64,000 bases of DNA from the NCBI GenBank assembly GCA_948144175.1, contig CANXME010000106.1, positions 2,542,001 through 2,606,000 on the forward strand, in the 5' to 3' direction. The notes beneath the pieces are model-generated. The model made no database searches, was not told the origin of the DNA, and saw only the letters and a program-made list of their open reading frames with translations. A program made the position numbers and the translations under genes. Of the stretch, positions 53,501 to 64,000 are shown in pieces. Every line of letters begins with the position of its first letter. Within the stretch, counting starts at the first letter, position 1. This stretch comes from Closterium sp. NIES-65 (taxonomy: Eukaryota > Streptophyta > Zygnematophyceae > Desmidiales > Closteriaceae).

Positions 53501-56349
53501 CGTCCCTCCCCCCGCCACCGCTCTTCCTTGTACCAGGTCCCCCCCCGGTAGACCCCCTCCCCCCTCAGGGTCCTGCCCCTTCAGGTATGTCCCAAGTAGA
53601 CGCTGTTGAGCCTGTCGAGGTCGCTGGTGACTCTAGTGCTGCTGAGGGTGCTGAGCCTGGGGGTGCTGACTCTGGGGGTGTTGAGCGTGTGGGTGCTACG
53701 CCTGGGGGTGCTGAGCCTGATGGTACTACGACTGGGGGTGCTGAGCCTGGGGGTGCTGAGTCTGGGGGTGCTGAGCCTGGGGGTGCTGAGTCTGGGGGTG
53801 CTGAGACTGGGGGTGCTACGCCTGGGAGTGCTGAGCCTAGGGGTGCTGAGCCTGGGGGTGCTACGCCTGGAGGTGCTAAGCCTGGAGGTGCGGAGCCTTA
53901 GGGAGCTGGGCCTACTGGTTTTCCGGGTGCTTCTTCTCGCCGGGAACCACTCCCTCCACAGGAGCTGCGTGAGTGGTTTGCCCGGCGCTGGTGGCGAGCT
54001 GCTGGAGCTGGAGATGCTGCGGGTATAGGGAGTACTGGAGTGCTGAGGGAGCTGGTGCCACGGGTCGAGGAGGTGCTCGTATTGGGAGTACTGGAGCTGC
54101 TGGACCTGTGGGTACTTCTGGAACTAGAGCTTCTGCGGGTGTTGGCGCGGAGGCTACTGCTGTCGGTACTGGCGGCGGTCCTGCTGGGGGTACTACTGGT
54201 GCTGCTGGAGGTACTGGAGCTGGAGCTGCTACTTGTGCTGGTTCTGCCACTGTGGGTGCTGGTGCTGTCCCTGCTGTGTCAGGAGTCGCCGCGCGGCCTC
54301 GCCCTTACTTCGTTCCGCTCCTTCAGCAGGTTCTTGGTCTCGCGTCTTCTACTGGTCCTCCTCGTCCCTTAGAGTGTCCACAGCCTGTCCCGTCACACTT
54401 ACAGCCGGCCTCCCCACTGCCTGCTCCTTCTCCCTACACTGGTCCTACTGGAGGTCTTGGTGAGCGTCGTGAGCCTGCGTCTCGCCCTACGTCACCGGTC
54501 CGTGCTGCTCGCACTAGTGGTCGCGGTTCGCGTCAGCTTCCTCCTTGTTGCTGAGCTCGTCGACTTTGCTGCTCGCTGTCGTCTAGACTACGCTGCTAGT
54601 CTTGTCGCTGAGTCTGAGTCTGTCTGTCCTCCGTCCGTCGGGGGTGAGTGTGCCCTTAGCACGGACGTCCTTGAGGACAAGCAGGAGGAGTTCTAGTGTC
54701 TGGCTGCTGCTTCACCTCATCTCGTGTCCGTACTGCTTACCCCTGAGGAAGACCCGGATGCACTTGACATCCCAACTCCGCGCTCTTACGCGGAGGCGAT
54801 AGAGGGTCCCTACTCCTCTCAGTGGAAGGCAGCTATGGACGCAGAGATGGCTTCCTGGAAGTCCACAGGCACCTACGTTGACGAGGTTCCCCCACCTAGG
54901 TCGAACATCCTCAGTGGCATGTGGATTTTCGGGGTGAAGCGGCCGCCGAGTTCTCCGCGTGTCTTCAAGGCGCGGTAGGTGGCTCGTGGCTTCAGTCAGC
55001 GGCAGGGAGTTGATTACTTTCAGACCTTCTCTCCCGCCCCGAAGATGACCACTCTTCGGGTGCTGCTGCACATAGCCGCTCAGCCTGACTACGAGCTTCA
55101 CTCTCTTGACTTTAGCACTGCTTTCTTGCAGGGTAGCCTGCACGAGGAGATCTGGCTGCGCCGCCCACCTGGCTTCACTGGGACTTTTCCTCCTGGCACC
55201 CAGTGGAGCCTCCGGCAGCCAGTCTATGGTCTCCGCCAGGCACCGCGTGAGTGGCACGACACACTGAGGACTACGCTTGCGGCTCTTGGGTTTGCTCCCT
55301 CTACTGCTGACCGGTCGTTGTTTCTACGCACCGACACTTCTTTGCCGCCGTTCTACATCCTCGTGTACGTCGAAGACTTGGTCTTTGCTACAGCTGACAC
55401 TGCTGGACTCGCCCACGTGAAGTCCGAGCTGCAGAAGAGACACACGTGCACAGACCTGGGTGAACTGCGCAGCTACCTTGGCTTGCAGATCACCCGGGAG
55501 AGAGCACAGCCCACCATTACCCTGACTCTGTCACACATGGTGCAGCAGGTCCTTCAGCGCTTCGGCTTCACGTACTCCTCGCCTCAGGCCACTCCTCTGC
55601 CTACTCGTCACTCGCTCTCAGCTCTGCCTTCGGATGAGTCCGTAGAGTCGAGTGGCCCGTACCCAGAGCTTGTTGGCTGCCTCATGTACCTGATGACCTG
55701 CACTCGACCTGACCTTGCATACCCTCTTAGCATTCTCGCATGCTATGTTGCTCCTGGGATACACAGACCGGAGCACATGGCTGCAGCGAAGAGGGTGTTG
55801 CGCTACTTGTGCAGTACGTCGGGCATGGGGCTTGTGCTTGGAGGGCGAAGTCCAGTGGTCCTCATTGGGCACGCAGACGCTTTTTGGGCGGACGACCAGG
55901 CTACGCAGCGGTCGTCACAGGGTTACACCTTCAGCCTTGGTTCCGGCTCTGTTTCGTGGCGAGCTACCAGCTCGTCTTCTGTTCTCGGCTCCTGTTGTGA
56001 GGCTGAGATCTACGCCGGGGCCATGGCTGCACAGGAGCTTCGCTGGCTCACCTACCTAATGACTGACCTTGGCGAGGTGCCTCGTTCTCCTCAAGTGCTG
56101 TACGTAGACAACAAGGCCATGCTGGCCTTCTGTCGAGAGCAGAGATTGGAGCACAGAACGAAGCACATTGCTCTTCGCTACTTTCTTGCTCGTGAGCTGT
56201 AGCAGCGTGGTCAGCTCCGTCTTGCTTACGTGGTCTCTGAGGCCAACACTGCTGATATCTTCACCAAGGCACTTGCGCCTTGTGATCATCAGCGCTTCTG
56301 CACTCAGCTTGGTCTTGTGCCTGTCTTGCCTCACTTGCTCACCTCTTGA
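50578..56349 (+). pseudogene. H gag-pol remains
   Basis: Gag begins MATPSVLTFDAEGRAIDFDV (50578). Then come the Gly-rich tail (about 51390-51580), LSPQQLHEWYSAGQLGG (about 51648), a Cys/His motif (about 51690-51780), protease LDSGASRSFF (about 52119), integrase zinc region (HHRLGHPSLLRL near 52590) and core (about 52790-53120), the GAEPG-type linker (about 53640-53900) with PLPPQELREWFARRW (about 53948), RT (about 54560-55490, FYILVYVEDLVFAT near 55350) and RNase H (about 55860-56300). It is a broken fossil close to E. Confidence 0.9.
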
Positions 56350-56556
56350 CCTTGCTTGTGCTGTTACATATATATACCCTTGCTCTTGCTTGTCTAGCCT
56401 TCTATATATATATATACTCCTGCATGTGAACTGGCCTTGTGGCCTTGAACTAGTGTTCGGAATGTGTGGTGACTTTGTGATCCACCCTGAGCTTGCTTTG
56501 CTGTGCTTGACTGGTCTTGTGACCCCTTGTTCTCCCCCACTTTGCCTATGGGGGTG
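56350..56556 (+). other. H 3' untranslated region and polypurine tract
   Basis: TA-rich runs and the conserved lineage block, ending CTATGGGGGTG at the LTR. Confidence 0.8.
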
Positions 56557-56673
56557 TGTCAAATTATAATGTTGTGTAGGCTGTAGTGGGGTAGCCTATA
56601 TGGGGTACACAATTCTAGGGTTGCATACTTGTACCACTTTCATTCCTTAGTCATTCATTCTCGTTTCTTGTCA
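56557..56673 (+). repeat. H, 3' LTR (117 bp)
   Basis: Matches 49395-49511 at 114 of 117 positions. It is followed by AATAT. Confidence 0.95.
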
Positions 56674-57690
56674 AATATTAACTCCTCGGAACGCTTGACC
56701 CATATTAGCGCTCTGGATTAGGGGCCCCATAATACCCGGAACCGGTTTAATTTCTGACTCTCCCTTAATAAAGGCTTGAAACCCACGAGAAGTAGTATTC
56801 TTACTTGTCGGGGTATATGGCTGGAGTTTCCCGGTCGGTGCAGGGTCTTGTTTCGCGGATCCTGCATTAGTCTCGGCGATTTCCCCTGGTGCCGGCTGGT
56901 CGTGACGTTTTTAAATTTGCGCCACCATATTCTCCTTTTTTCTCCTTCTCTGAAGTTGCCACGTTGTCCGTTTTCTACTTCGGGGGTGTCGCGGTGTTCT
57001 TGTCCTTCAGCTCCGCACACCTTCTCTTCATTTTCCAACACGCCAAGATACGATGTCCTGTAGCGCCGCAAAATTTACACGTCGCATTATTTGCTAGCCG
57101 CTGCTCCACATCGCCCTCGTCGTTCTCCATCGGGTCGGCAGTCGTGGGTGGTGCCAATCGTCCCATGCCACTAGTTGGCTTGTTGCGTCGTGTTCCGTAG
57201 TAGCTACTGTTCAACGTGTCGAACTGTTCGATCAGTGCTGCCGGAAACTACGCCCACGTCCCCTCGCCATGGACTATTCTGTTGTTGATCCACTCTGAGC
57301 AGGGCCTCGTAACAGTGTTGCTGCGAGCCGTATGCGCATTGCGTCTTTTGTCGGGGTCGTGCATCTTACAACTTCGAAGTAAAATTCGAGTTCAGCTACA
57401 AATCGACGAACGTCGTTCCTTTTTACTGTAGGATCGAACGCCTCCGGTAGCCTCGGCTTCACTACTTCGAGGTTAACTGTAGCTGCTGCCGTTGTCGCAT
57501 GTAGAATTGTCGGTGTTTCCGCTGCTTCTGCTGCGGCTACTGTTGTTGCTGCTGCTGTGGCGGTTGCCGACTGGTTGGCAAGGAGTTTTTTCGAGTCGTG
57601 GGAGCGCCGCATGTATTTGCTTATGCTCAACACGTAACTCCGCGATTTTCTGTACTGAAATATCTCCTTTCCCCTCCATTTGGCGATTTA
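56674..57690 (-). pseudogene. G gag
   Basis: On the minus strand Gag starts near 57679 with MEGKGDISVQKIAELRVEHK and contains RLPEAFDPTVKRNDVRRFVA (about 57455-57395), LRIRLAATLLRG-like sequence near 57310, and a zinc knuckle CKFCGATGHRILACWKMKRR (about 57080-57020) near the end. It is similar to F gag. It is broken, and H separates it from pol. Confidence 0.85.
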
Positions 57691-57699
57691 CAGGAAGAT

Positions 57700-58110
57700 G
57701 CGCGACAAAAATAATCGAATTCTAGGTGCTGGTCGACTTACTGCGAGTCAAGTTGACTGTAGGATCGCCGAGCGCAAATTCTGTAGGTCGCGTAAAAATC
57801 CCGTAGGCAAAATTCGCTTCAGATCTTGGCCGTTGAGGAGAAAATCAATCCGACGCTCCAGATTCCAATGTTTTAGGGCGAAATCTTCTGGGCCGTTAAG
57901 ATGGAACTCGATCGAACGGTCGAAACTCCAACCTTTCCACCATTAAATCTGAGGGGTGTTCGAAAACCGAATCGAGGGGGACTGAGAAAAATTGCGCGGA
58001 ACTGGTTTCACATACCCGTATCTGCGCTTCCGTCCTCGCCCCCGCGGTTTTTCAAATGCCGGAACTAAGCGATTGAAGACCTCGCGTGTAAACCCGCTCT
58101 GATTACCAAG
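57700..58110 (-). other. G 5' untranslated region and primer site
   Basis: The minus strand carries the primer site (about 58109-58096), then the untranslated region homologous to 31345-31755 of F, with the same duplicated motif at about 57945-57800. No gene is visible. Confidence 0.75.
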
Positions 58111-58488
58111 TGTGAGGATCTAGGATCGAGCTCAGAAAAGAGAATATGTATTAAATGAATTGAATGATCACCTGGGTACAACACGAGGCTATATATAGGC
58201 TCGACACAAGGCCCCGTAACCAGGTGTTACGCAGAAGTTCCGCGGGGTGAGTAGCGTCCCGAACAGATCCTTATCGAATTCGGTAGTAGGCAATTCGGTG
58301 GCAACCGAAAAGGCCAGAATTCGGTGCACGCAACCTAGCTCGGTGCTATAACTATAAAAAAATATAGGAAAGCACCTAGCCTAGGAAATCAAGCAATTCA
58401 TGCATGCATATGATTATCCTATGCTAGAAATAGCATGATAAAGTAAAGGCAAGCAAGCATAGCTGGCATAAGCCGTCGAACTCTCACA
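58111..58488 (-). repeat. G, 5' LTR (378 bp)
   Basis: Partner of 45115-45492. It has a minus-strand TATA box near 58192. It is directly followed at 58489 by the 3' region of copia I. Confidence 0.93.
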
Positions 58489-58571
58489 AGGCCAGTTCAT
58501 ATGCAAGATCATATATATAAAGGTAAACAAGCAAGTGCAGGTATAGAAAGAGGACAGTACAAGCAAGGTCA

Positions 58572-61500
58572 AGAAGTGAGCAAGTGAGGCCAAGTAGGCA
58601 CAAGACCTAGCACAGTACAGAAGCGCTGATGATCACAAGGCGGAAGGGCCTTGGTAAAGATATCAGCAGTGTTGGCCTTAGAGGCCACGTAGGTGAGGCG
58701 TAGCTGGCCACGCTACTGCAGCTTACGAGCCAGGAAGTAGCGGAGAGCAATGGGCTTCGTTCTCTGCTATAGTCTGTGCTCGTGACACAAGGCCAGCATG
58801 GCCTTGTTGTCTACGTACAGAACTCGAGGAGAACGAGGCGGCTCTCCTAGGTCAGTCAGCAGGTAGGTGAGCCAGCGTAACTCCTATGCAGCCATGGCCC
58901 TTGCGTAGATCTCCGCCTCACAACTGGAGCTGAGAACAGAAGACGAGCGGGTAGACCGCCACGAAACAGAGCCGGAGCCAAGGCTGCAGGTGTAACCCTG
59001 TGACGACCGCTGCAGAGCCTGGTCGTCAGCCCAAGAAGCGTCTGCGTGACCAGTGAGGACAACTTGACGCCGCCCTCCAAGCACTAGCCCCATGCCCGAC
59101 GTACTGCACACGTAGCGCAACACCCTCTTCGCTGCAGCCATGTGCTCTGGTCGATGTCGCCCAGGAGCAACATAGCGTGCCAAGATGCTAAGAGGGTATG
59201 CAAGGTCAGGTCGTGTGCAAGCCATCAGGTACATGAGGCAGCCAACAAGCTCTGGGTACGGGCCACTCGGCTCTACGGACTCATCCGAAGGCAGAGCTGA
59301 GAGCGAGTGGCGAGTAGACAGAGGAGTGGCCTGAGGCGAGGAGTACGTGAAGCCGAAGCGCTGAAGGACCTGCTGCACCATATGTGACTGAGTCAGGGTA
59401 ATGGTGTGCTGTGCTCTGTCCCGGGTGATCTGCAAGCCAAGGTAGCTGCGCAGTTCACCCAGGTCTGTGCACGTGTGTCTCTTCTACAGCTCGGACTTCA
59501 CGTGGGCGAGTCAAGCAGTGTCAGCAGTGGCAAAGACTAGGTCGTCAACGTACACGAGGATGTAGAACGGCGGCAAAGAGGTGTCGGTGCGTAGAAACAG
59601 CGACGGGCCGGCTGTAGAAGGAGCAAACCCAAGAGCCGCAAGTGTAGTCCTCAGTGTGTCATGCCATTCACGGGGCGCCTGGCGAAGACCGTAGACTGGC
59701 CGCCGGAGGCTCCACTAAGTACCAGGAGGAAACGACCCAGTGAAGCCAGGTGGGTGGCGCGGCCAGATCTCCTCGTGCAGGCTGCCCTGCAGGAAAGCTG
59801 TGCTGAAGTCAAGAGAGTGAAGCTCATAGTCGCGCTGAGCAGCTATGTGCAGCAGCACCCCAAGAGTGGTCATCTTCGGGGTGGGAGAGAAGGTCTGAAA
59901 GTAGTCAACTCCCTGCCGCTGACTGAAGCCTCGAGCCACGTAATGCGCCTTGAAGACAGGCGGAGAACCCGGCGGCCGCTTCACCCTGAAGATCCACATG
60001 CCACTGACGATGTTCGCCCCAGGTGGGGGAACCTCGTCAACCTAGGTGCCTGTGGAATTCCAGGAAGCCATCTCTGCGTCCATGGCCGACTGCCACTGAG
60101 AGAAGTAGGGACCCTCGATCGCCTCGGCGTACGATCGAGGAGTCGGGATGTCTGGTGCATCCGGGTCTCCCTTAGGGGCAATCAGGGTGGACACGAGATG
60201 GGGCAAAGCAGCAGCAAAGCACTAGAACTCCTCCATCCTGTCCTCAAGGACGTCCGTGCTAAGAGCACACTCACCCCTGACGGACGGAGGACAGACAGAC
60301 TCAGACTCAGCAACGAGACTAGCAGCATAGTCTAGACGATAGCGAGCAGCGAAGTCGACAAGCTCAGCAACTAAGGCTGACGCAGCAGTGGACTCAAAGG
60401 GTCAGTGACAACAATAGCCAGAAGACGCGTGACAGAAGGACTAGCAGCACGAAGAGAATCAGACTCCGGGTTAGCAAGAGTAGGAAGAGAGGACTCTGGA
60501 GGAGACGGTAACGGGACACGCAGAGGAGCAGTGGAAGGACGCAGCGCCATCTAGTGTGTGCCGGGGACCGTAGGAGGACGTGGACGCGCAGTACGACCAC
60601 TAGTGCGAGCAGCACGAATAGGCGACGGAAGACGAGACGCAGGCTCACAACGCTCAGCAAGACCTCTAGTAGGACCAGCGTAGGGAGAAGGAGCAGGTAG
60701 AGGGGAGGCGGGCTGTAACTGTGACTGCGACTGGACAGGCTGTGGACACTTTAAGGGAGGAGCAGGACGAGTAGAGGCCGGGAGACCAAGAACCTACTCC
60801 AGGAGCGGAACGAAGTACGACCTCAGCTGCCCAGCGCCTCGAGAACCAGCAAGGACAGCACCAGTACCCTCAGCGGCAGCACCAGCGCCAGCAGCACCTC
60901 CAGCTCCAACAACGCCAACTCCAGCACCCGCAAAAGCACTAGTGCCACCAGTACCGCCAGCGCCAACACCCCTAGCAGCTCCAGCTCCAGCAGCTCCAGC
61001 TCGAGCAGCCTCAGCAGCACCCCTAGACGCACCAGGGCCAGTAGAAAAACTAGCGACAACACCCCCAGCAGCTCCAGCTCCTGCAGCACCAGCACCGCCA
61101 GCAGCTCGAGCAGGACCAACTCCAGTGGCCCCAGCAGCTCCAGGACCGCCAGTACGAGCACCTCCAGGACCAGCAGCAAGAGGAGCACCTCCAGCTCCAG
61201 CAGCACGTCCCCAGCGGCGGGCAAACCACTTGCGCAGCTCTTGTGGAGAGAGCGGCTCCCGCCTTGACAAAGCACCGCCGGCGGCCACACGAGCAGACCC
61301 AGCGCCCCCAGGCTCTGCACCCCCAGGCTCTGCACCCCCAGACCCAGCACCCCTAGGCTCAGCACCCCTAGACTCAGCACCCCCAGACTCATCACCCCCA
61401 GTCTAAGTACCCCCAGTCTCAGCACCCCCAGACCCGGCACGTGCAGGCTTAGCACCTCTAGCAGCACCAGAGTCAACAGCTACCTCGACAGGCTCGACTG

Positions 61501-64000
61501 CGTCTTCCTGGGACACACCTGACGGGGCAGGACCGTGAGGAGGGAGGGGGTCTACCGGGGGAGGACCTGGCGCAAGGAAGAGCGGCCGCGGGGGGAGGGG
61601 CGCAGTGCGGTAGGGGAAGAGAAGGTAGTAAGGCACCGACTCGTCAAAGGTGACGTCCTGGGAGGACAGAACACGGCGCGAGGTGGGGTGGTAAAACTGC
61701 CACCCAGGCGCGTCAGGGGGGAACCCAAGGAAGACGCAGGGAATAGCACGGCGGGACAGCTTGTGCGCAGACAAGACGCGGACAAACACCAGAGATCCCC
61801 AGACGCGAAACGCAGACGCATCGCCAACCTTCCCGTTCCACCGCTAGGCGGGGGAGGTCTCTGGCAAGGAGACCCGGGGCTGAAGGTTGAGCTGATGCGC
61901 GGCGTACTGAACCGCAAACGGCCACAGAAAATGGGGGGCAGCCGCATGCATCATGGACCTACGAGCGTCGTCCATGACCATGCCAATGCGGCGCTCAACA
62001 ATCCCATTTTGCTATGGAGAGGCCAGTAGCCTGAAGGTCTCGCGGATGCCCTACGCACGAAGAAAGCTCCCAGACAGGCAGAGGAAAACTCCCCGCCTCT
62101 GTTCGAGTGCAGACGCAGAACAGGAAAGTCCGAGCCGAAACTCTCCCTGAGCTGGAGACGAGCTGCGCGAATCCAATCGATCAACACCTCAGTGACGTCA
62201 CTCTTGCTGCGCAAGGGGAAGATTGTGGTGTAACGCGAGTAGTCGTCAACCACCAGCAGGAAGTACCGCTCGCGCCCCTGCCCACTGACGCGGGCGGGGC
62301 CCCACACATCCATGTGGAGAGTCTGCAGCGGAGCCTCTGTCGGAGGAAACTCGGAGGAGTGAGGGGCGGCGCGCTGTCGCCTCTCGACGCAGGGGACACA
62401 GGTAGGGCCAGGCCCCGGAGGTAGGGGAGGGAGAGACCAAGGGAGAGCAGAGACAAGGACACGGGAGGCCATGCCTCGGAGACGAGGCAGGGAGGGGTGA
62501 CCAAGGCGGTGGTGCCAAAGGAGAGTCTGGTGGGACGGTAGACGACACGAGCAGGGAGCAGACTCAGGACCAGACCTGGACGCTGCAGCAAACACCTGAC
62601 TTGACGCAGCTACCTCGCCAGACTCAGCAGCCGGAGGAGACTCAGTAGTAAGGGTGTACAGGCTCGACCCTGGCCGACGGGTGAACGTGGCCAAGTGTCG
62701 GCCTGTCCGAGCACACGTGCAGTGGGTCACCCGCTGACTCGCAGGAGTGAACTGGTCAACCCCCCTATCCTGTAGGTCCGCTCCACTCACCAAGTTCGTA
62801 GAGAACGAGGGGAGGTAGAGACCTGACAGGGTGCCAGAGGGGGCTGCCGGGCACGGTAAGACAGTGGAGAAGCTAGCAAGGATAGGACCCCCAGAGGGGT
62901 CCGCCAGGGAGACTGCAACCGGCCGACTGAGCGACGTAAGACTTGTGCGGTCTCGAAAGAAGGAGCGGGACGCACCCGAGTCAAGGGTGAAGGTGTGTAA
63001 GGCCTGAGCCGACGTAGTACCTGAGAGCGCAGACTCACCAGCACCTGGGGCAGCAGACGCACTAGCACCTGGGGCAGCAGACGCACCAGCACCTAGAGCA
63101 ACAGCCTCAATGCCCGGGTCGGGCGGTACACACAGGTAACAGTCACCCGCAACACTATCATCAACAGCATACATGGCATCAAGAATAGCATCAAAATCAA
63201 TATCAAAGATAGCAACCCCCGCCCTAGACAGCTCCCTCCAGCGAGGGATCTCAGAGGCCCCAGGGAACTGGTGACGCCACGCGTCCGTCAGGCGGCCGAA
63301 GCAGCGCTAGGTGGAGTTCGGGCCCCCGCACTGCTCACCAGCGCAGTCGCCGGTGCGGAGAACGTAGGTGTAGGGACCCGTACCCCCACCGCGTTGACGC
63401 GCAGCGTTCCACTCACGAAGCTGCTGAGGGGACAGGGTCTCACGACTGCTCTGCTGGTGCTGGCGCGTACCTCCACCGGAGCCACTCCTCTGCGCAGAGC
63501 CGCGACCAGGTCCACTGCTGCCGACGCCGCCTCCGCCGTCTCCTCCACCTCCGCCTCCTCCGCCACCTCCGCCGCTTCTGCTCCCTCCGCCACCGCCGCC
63601 GCCGCCTCCGCCTCCACTGCCGCCACCGACACCTCCACCCCCGCCACCACTCCCACCACCACCCCCACCCCCTCCACTGCCTCCACCACCATATCCACCA
63701 CCCCCGCTAGCCCCTCCAGCGCCCTTGCCCCCCTTGCCTTTGCCGGTGCGGCGTCTCCCGCTAGGGGCAGACGCAGCGCCGACCGATTCGAAACCAACGA
63801 GGTCGGCCGCAGCAGCAGAAGCAACAAAGGGCAAGAGGGGTGAGGGGGAACACCCCTCAAAGACGGGGGTGCGAGGGTCACCACGAGAGGCTCCTACAGC
63901 GACTATGCTCTTCTCTTCTGCTAGGAGGCCCTTCTTGAGGAGGTCAACGGTGAGAGTGGTGGGGCAAACTGAGAGGAAGTGGTCCCTGACTACGCGAAGA
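58572..64000 (-). pseudogene. I gag-pol remains
   Basis: On the minus strand: Gag core end (near 63830), poly-Gly tail (about 63720-63510), LSPQQLREWNAARQRGG (about 63435), Cys/His motif, protease LDSGASRSFF (about 62980), integrase zinc region (HHRLGHPSLPRL near 62505) and core (MDVWGPARV near 62310, NRGGEF near 62100), an Ala/Gly-rich linker (about 61480-60800) with PLSPQELRKWFARRW (about 61240), RT (about 60350-59400) and RNase H (about 59060-58640). The window edge cuts Gag. The coding sequence is broken. Confidence 0.87.
61290..61460 (-). repeat. 15-bp coding repeat in linker of I
   Basis: The complement of GGTGCTGAGCCTGGG-type units, about ten copies. It is the same repeat as in B, C, E and H. 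Confidence 0.75.

Larger units (their letters stand above)
49395..56673 (+). mobile_element. Ty1/copia element H, inserted in G
   Basis: 117-bp LTRs (49395-49511 and 56557-56673) with three differences (about 2.6%), flanked by AATAT (49390-49394 and 56674-56678). It lies in G between gag and protease and on the opposite strand. It has the full copia structure of the GC-rich lineage. It is broken, with about seven breaks. It is younger than its host G, which fits the LTR divergences. Confidence 0.95.
45115..58488 (-). mobile_element. Ty3/gypsy chromovirus G (minus strand), carrying TRIM 4 and copia H
   Basis: Same family as F. LTRs are 58111-58488 (5' on the minus strand) and 45115-45492 (3'), 378 bp each, differing at about 21 positions (5-6%), so it is older than F. 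The order on the minus strand is LTR, primer site, 5' untranslated region, gag, protease, RT, RNase H, integrase, chromodomain, polypurine tract, LTR. The target duplications of H and TRIM 4 show that they entered a continuous G. The flanks of G (AAAGC and AGGCC) do not match, so no target duplication is visible. It is broken, with about five breaks besides the two insertions. Confidence 0.93.
58489..64000 (-). mobile_element. Ty1/copia element I (minus strand), partial
   Basis: On the minus strand it enters from the right edge of the window in Gag and runs through protease, integrase, linker, RT and RNase H to part of the 3' untranslated region at 58489-58571, where G's LTR begins. No LTR of I is visible. 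It is of the same GC-rich lineage but has a recognisably different linker and RNase H end. It is broken, with about eight breaks. Confidence 0.88.

Noticed and set aside
1-64000. Any host protein-coding gene, rRNA or true tRNA gene
   Set aside because: All recognisable coding sequence has retroelement domains. The remaining stretches are LTRs, leaders, linkers, untranslated regions, TRIMs or a MITE.

Overview
The window is a dense pile of nested LTR retrotransposons and I find no host gene in it. The organism is a eukaryote with a large, GC-rich, repeat-laden genome. Ty1/copia elements primed by initiator-Met tRNA, chromodomain-bearing Ty3/gypsy elements (chromoviruses) and TRIM-type miniature elements together point to the plant or green-algal lineage. 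That placement is an inference from element families, not from a host gene.

Layout. (1) 1-20531: copia element A, cut off by the window's left edge and split by copia element B (1860-16676, target duplication GAAAG). B is itself split by copia element C (2060-8954, target duplication CTCGA). C has two identical 132-bp LTRs and one open gag-pol frame, so it is the youngest large element here. (2) 20532-36996: a worn Ty3/gypsy element D. It carries three TRIMs (21140-21513, 22378-22699, 22850-23224), copia element E (23439-30706, target duplication GCTGA) and chromovirus F (31031-36778). A probably sits in D's LTR, which would make a nest four deep: D, A, B, C. (3) 36997-45114: minus-strand copia remains K, L and M, with a 292-bp pogo-like MITE in M. 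(4) 45115-58488: minus-strand chromovirus G, of the same family as F. It is split by a TRIM with identical LTRs (47705-48051, target duplication CACCT) and by copia element H (49395-56673, target duplication AATAT). (5) 58489-64000: minus-strand copia element I, running off the right edge.

Elements B, C, E, H, I, K, L and M belong to one GC-rich copia lineage. Where the parts are visible, its members have very short LTRs (117-139 bp), a GC-rich satellite-like leader, a Gly/Gln-rich Gag tail, a repetitive integrase-RT linker and a conserved 3' untranslated region. Each full-length member carries its own satellite in the same leader position.

The observations most worth following are four. First, the TRIM's LTR end, primer site and short interior together look like a tRNA, with both RNA polymerase III boxes. 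Second, a hairpin just downstream of the copia primer site keeps its pairing although its sequence changes between elements. Third, a short PQ[QE]LREW motif occurs both in Gag and in the integrase-RT linker of the copia lineage. Fourth, B's leader is an 18-bp satellite with a 90-bp higher-order period.
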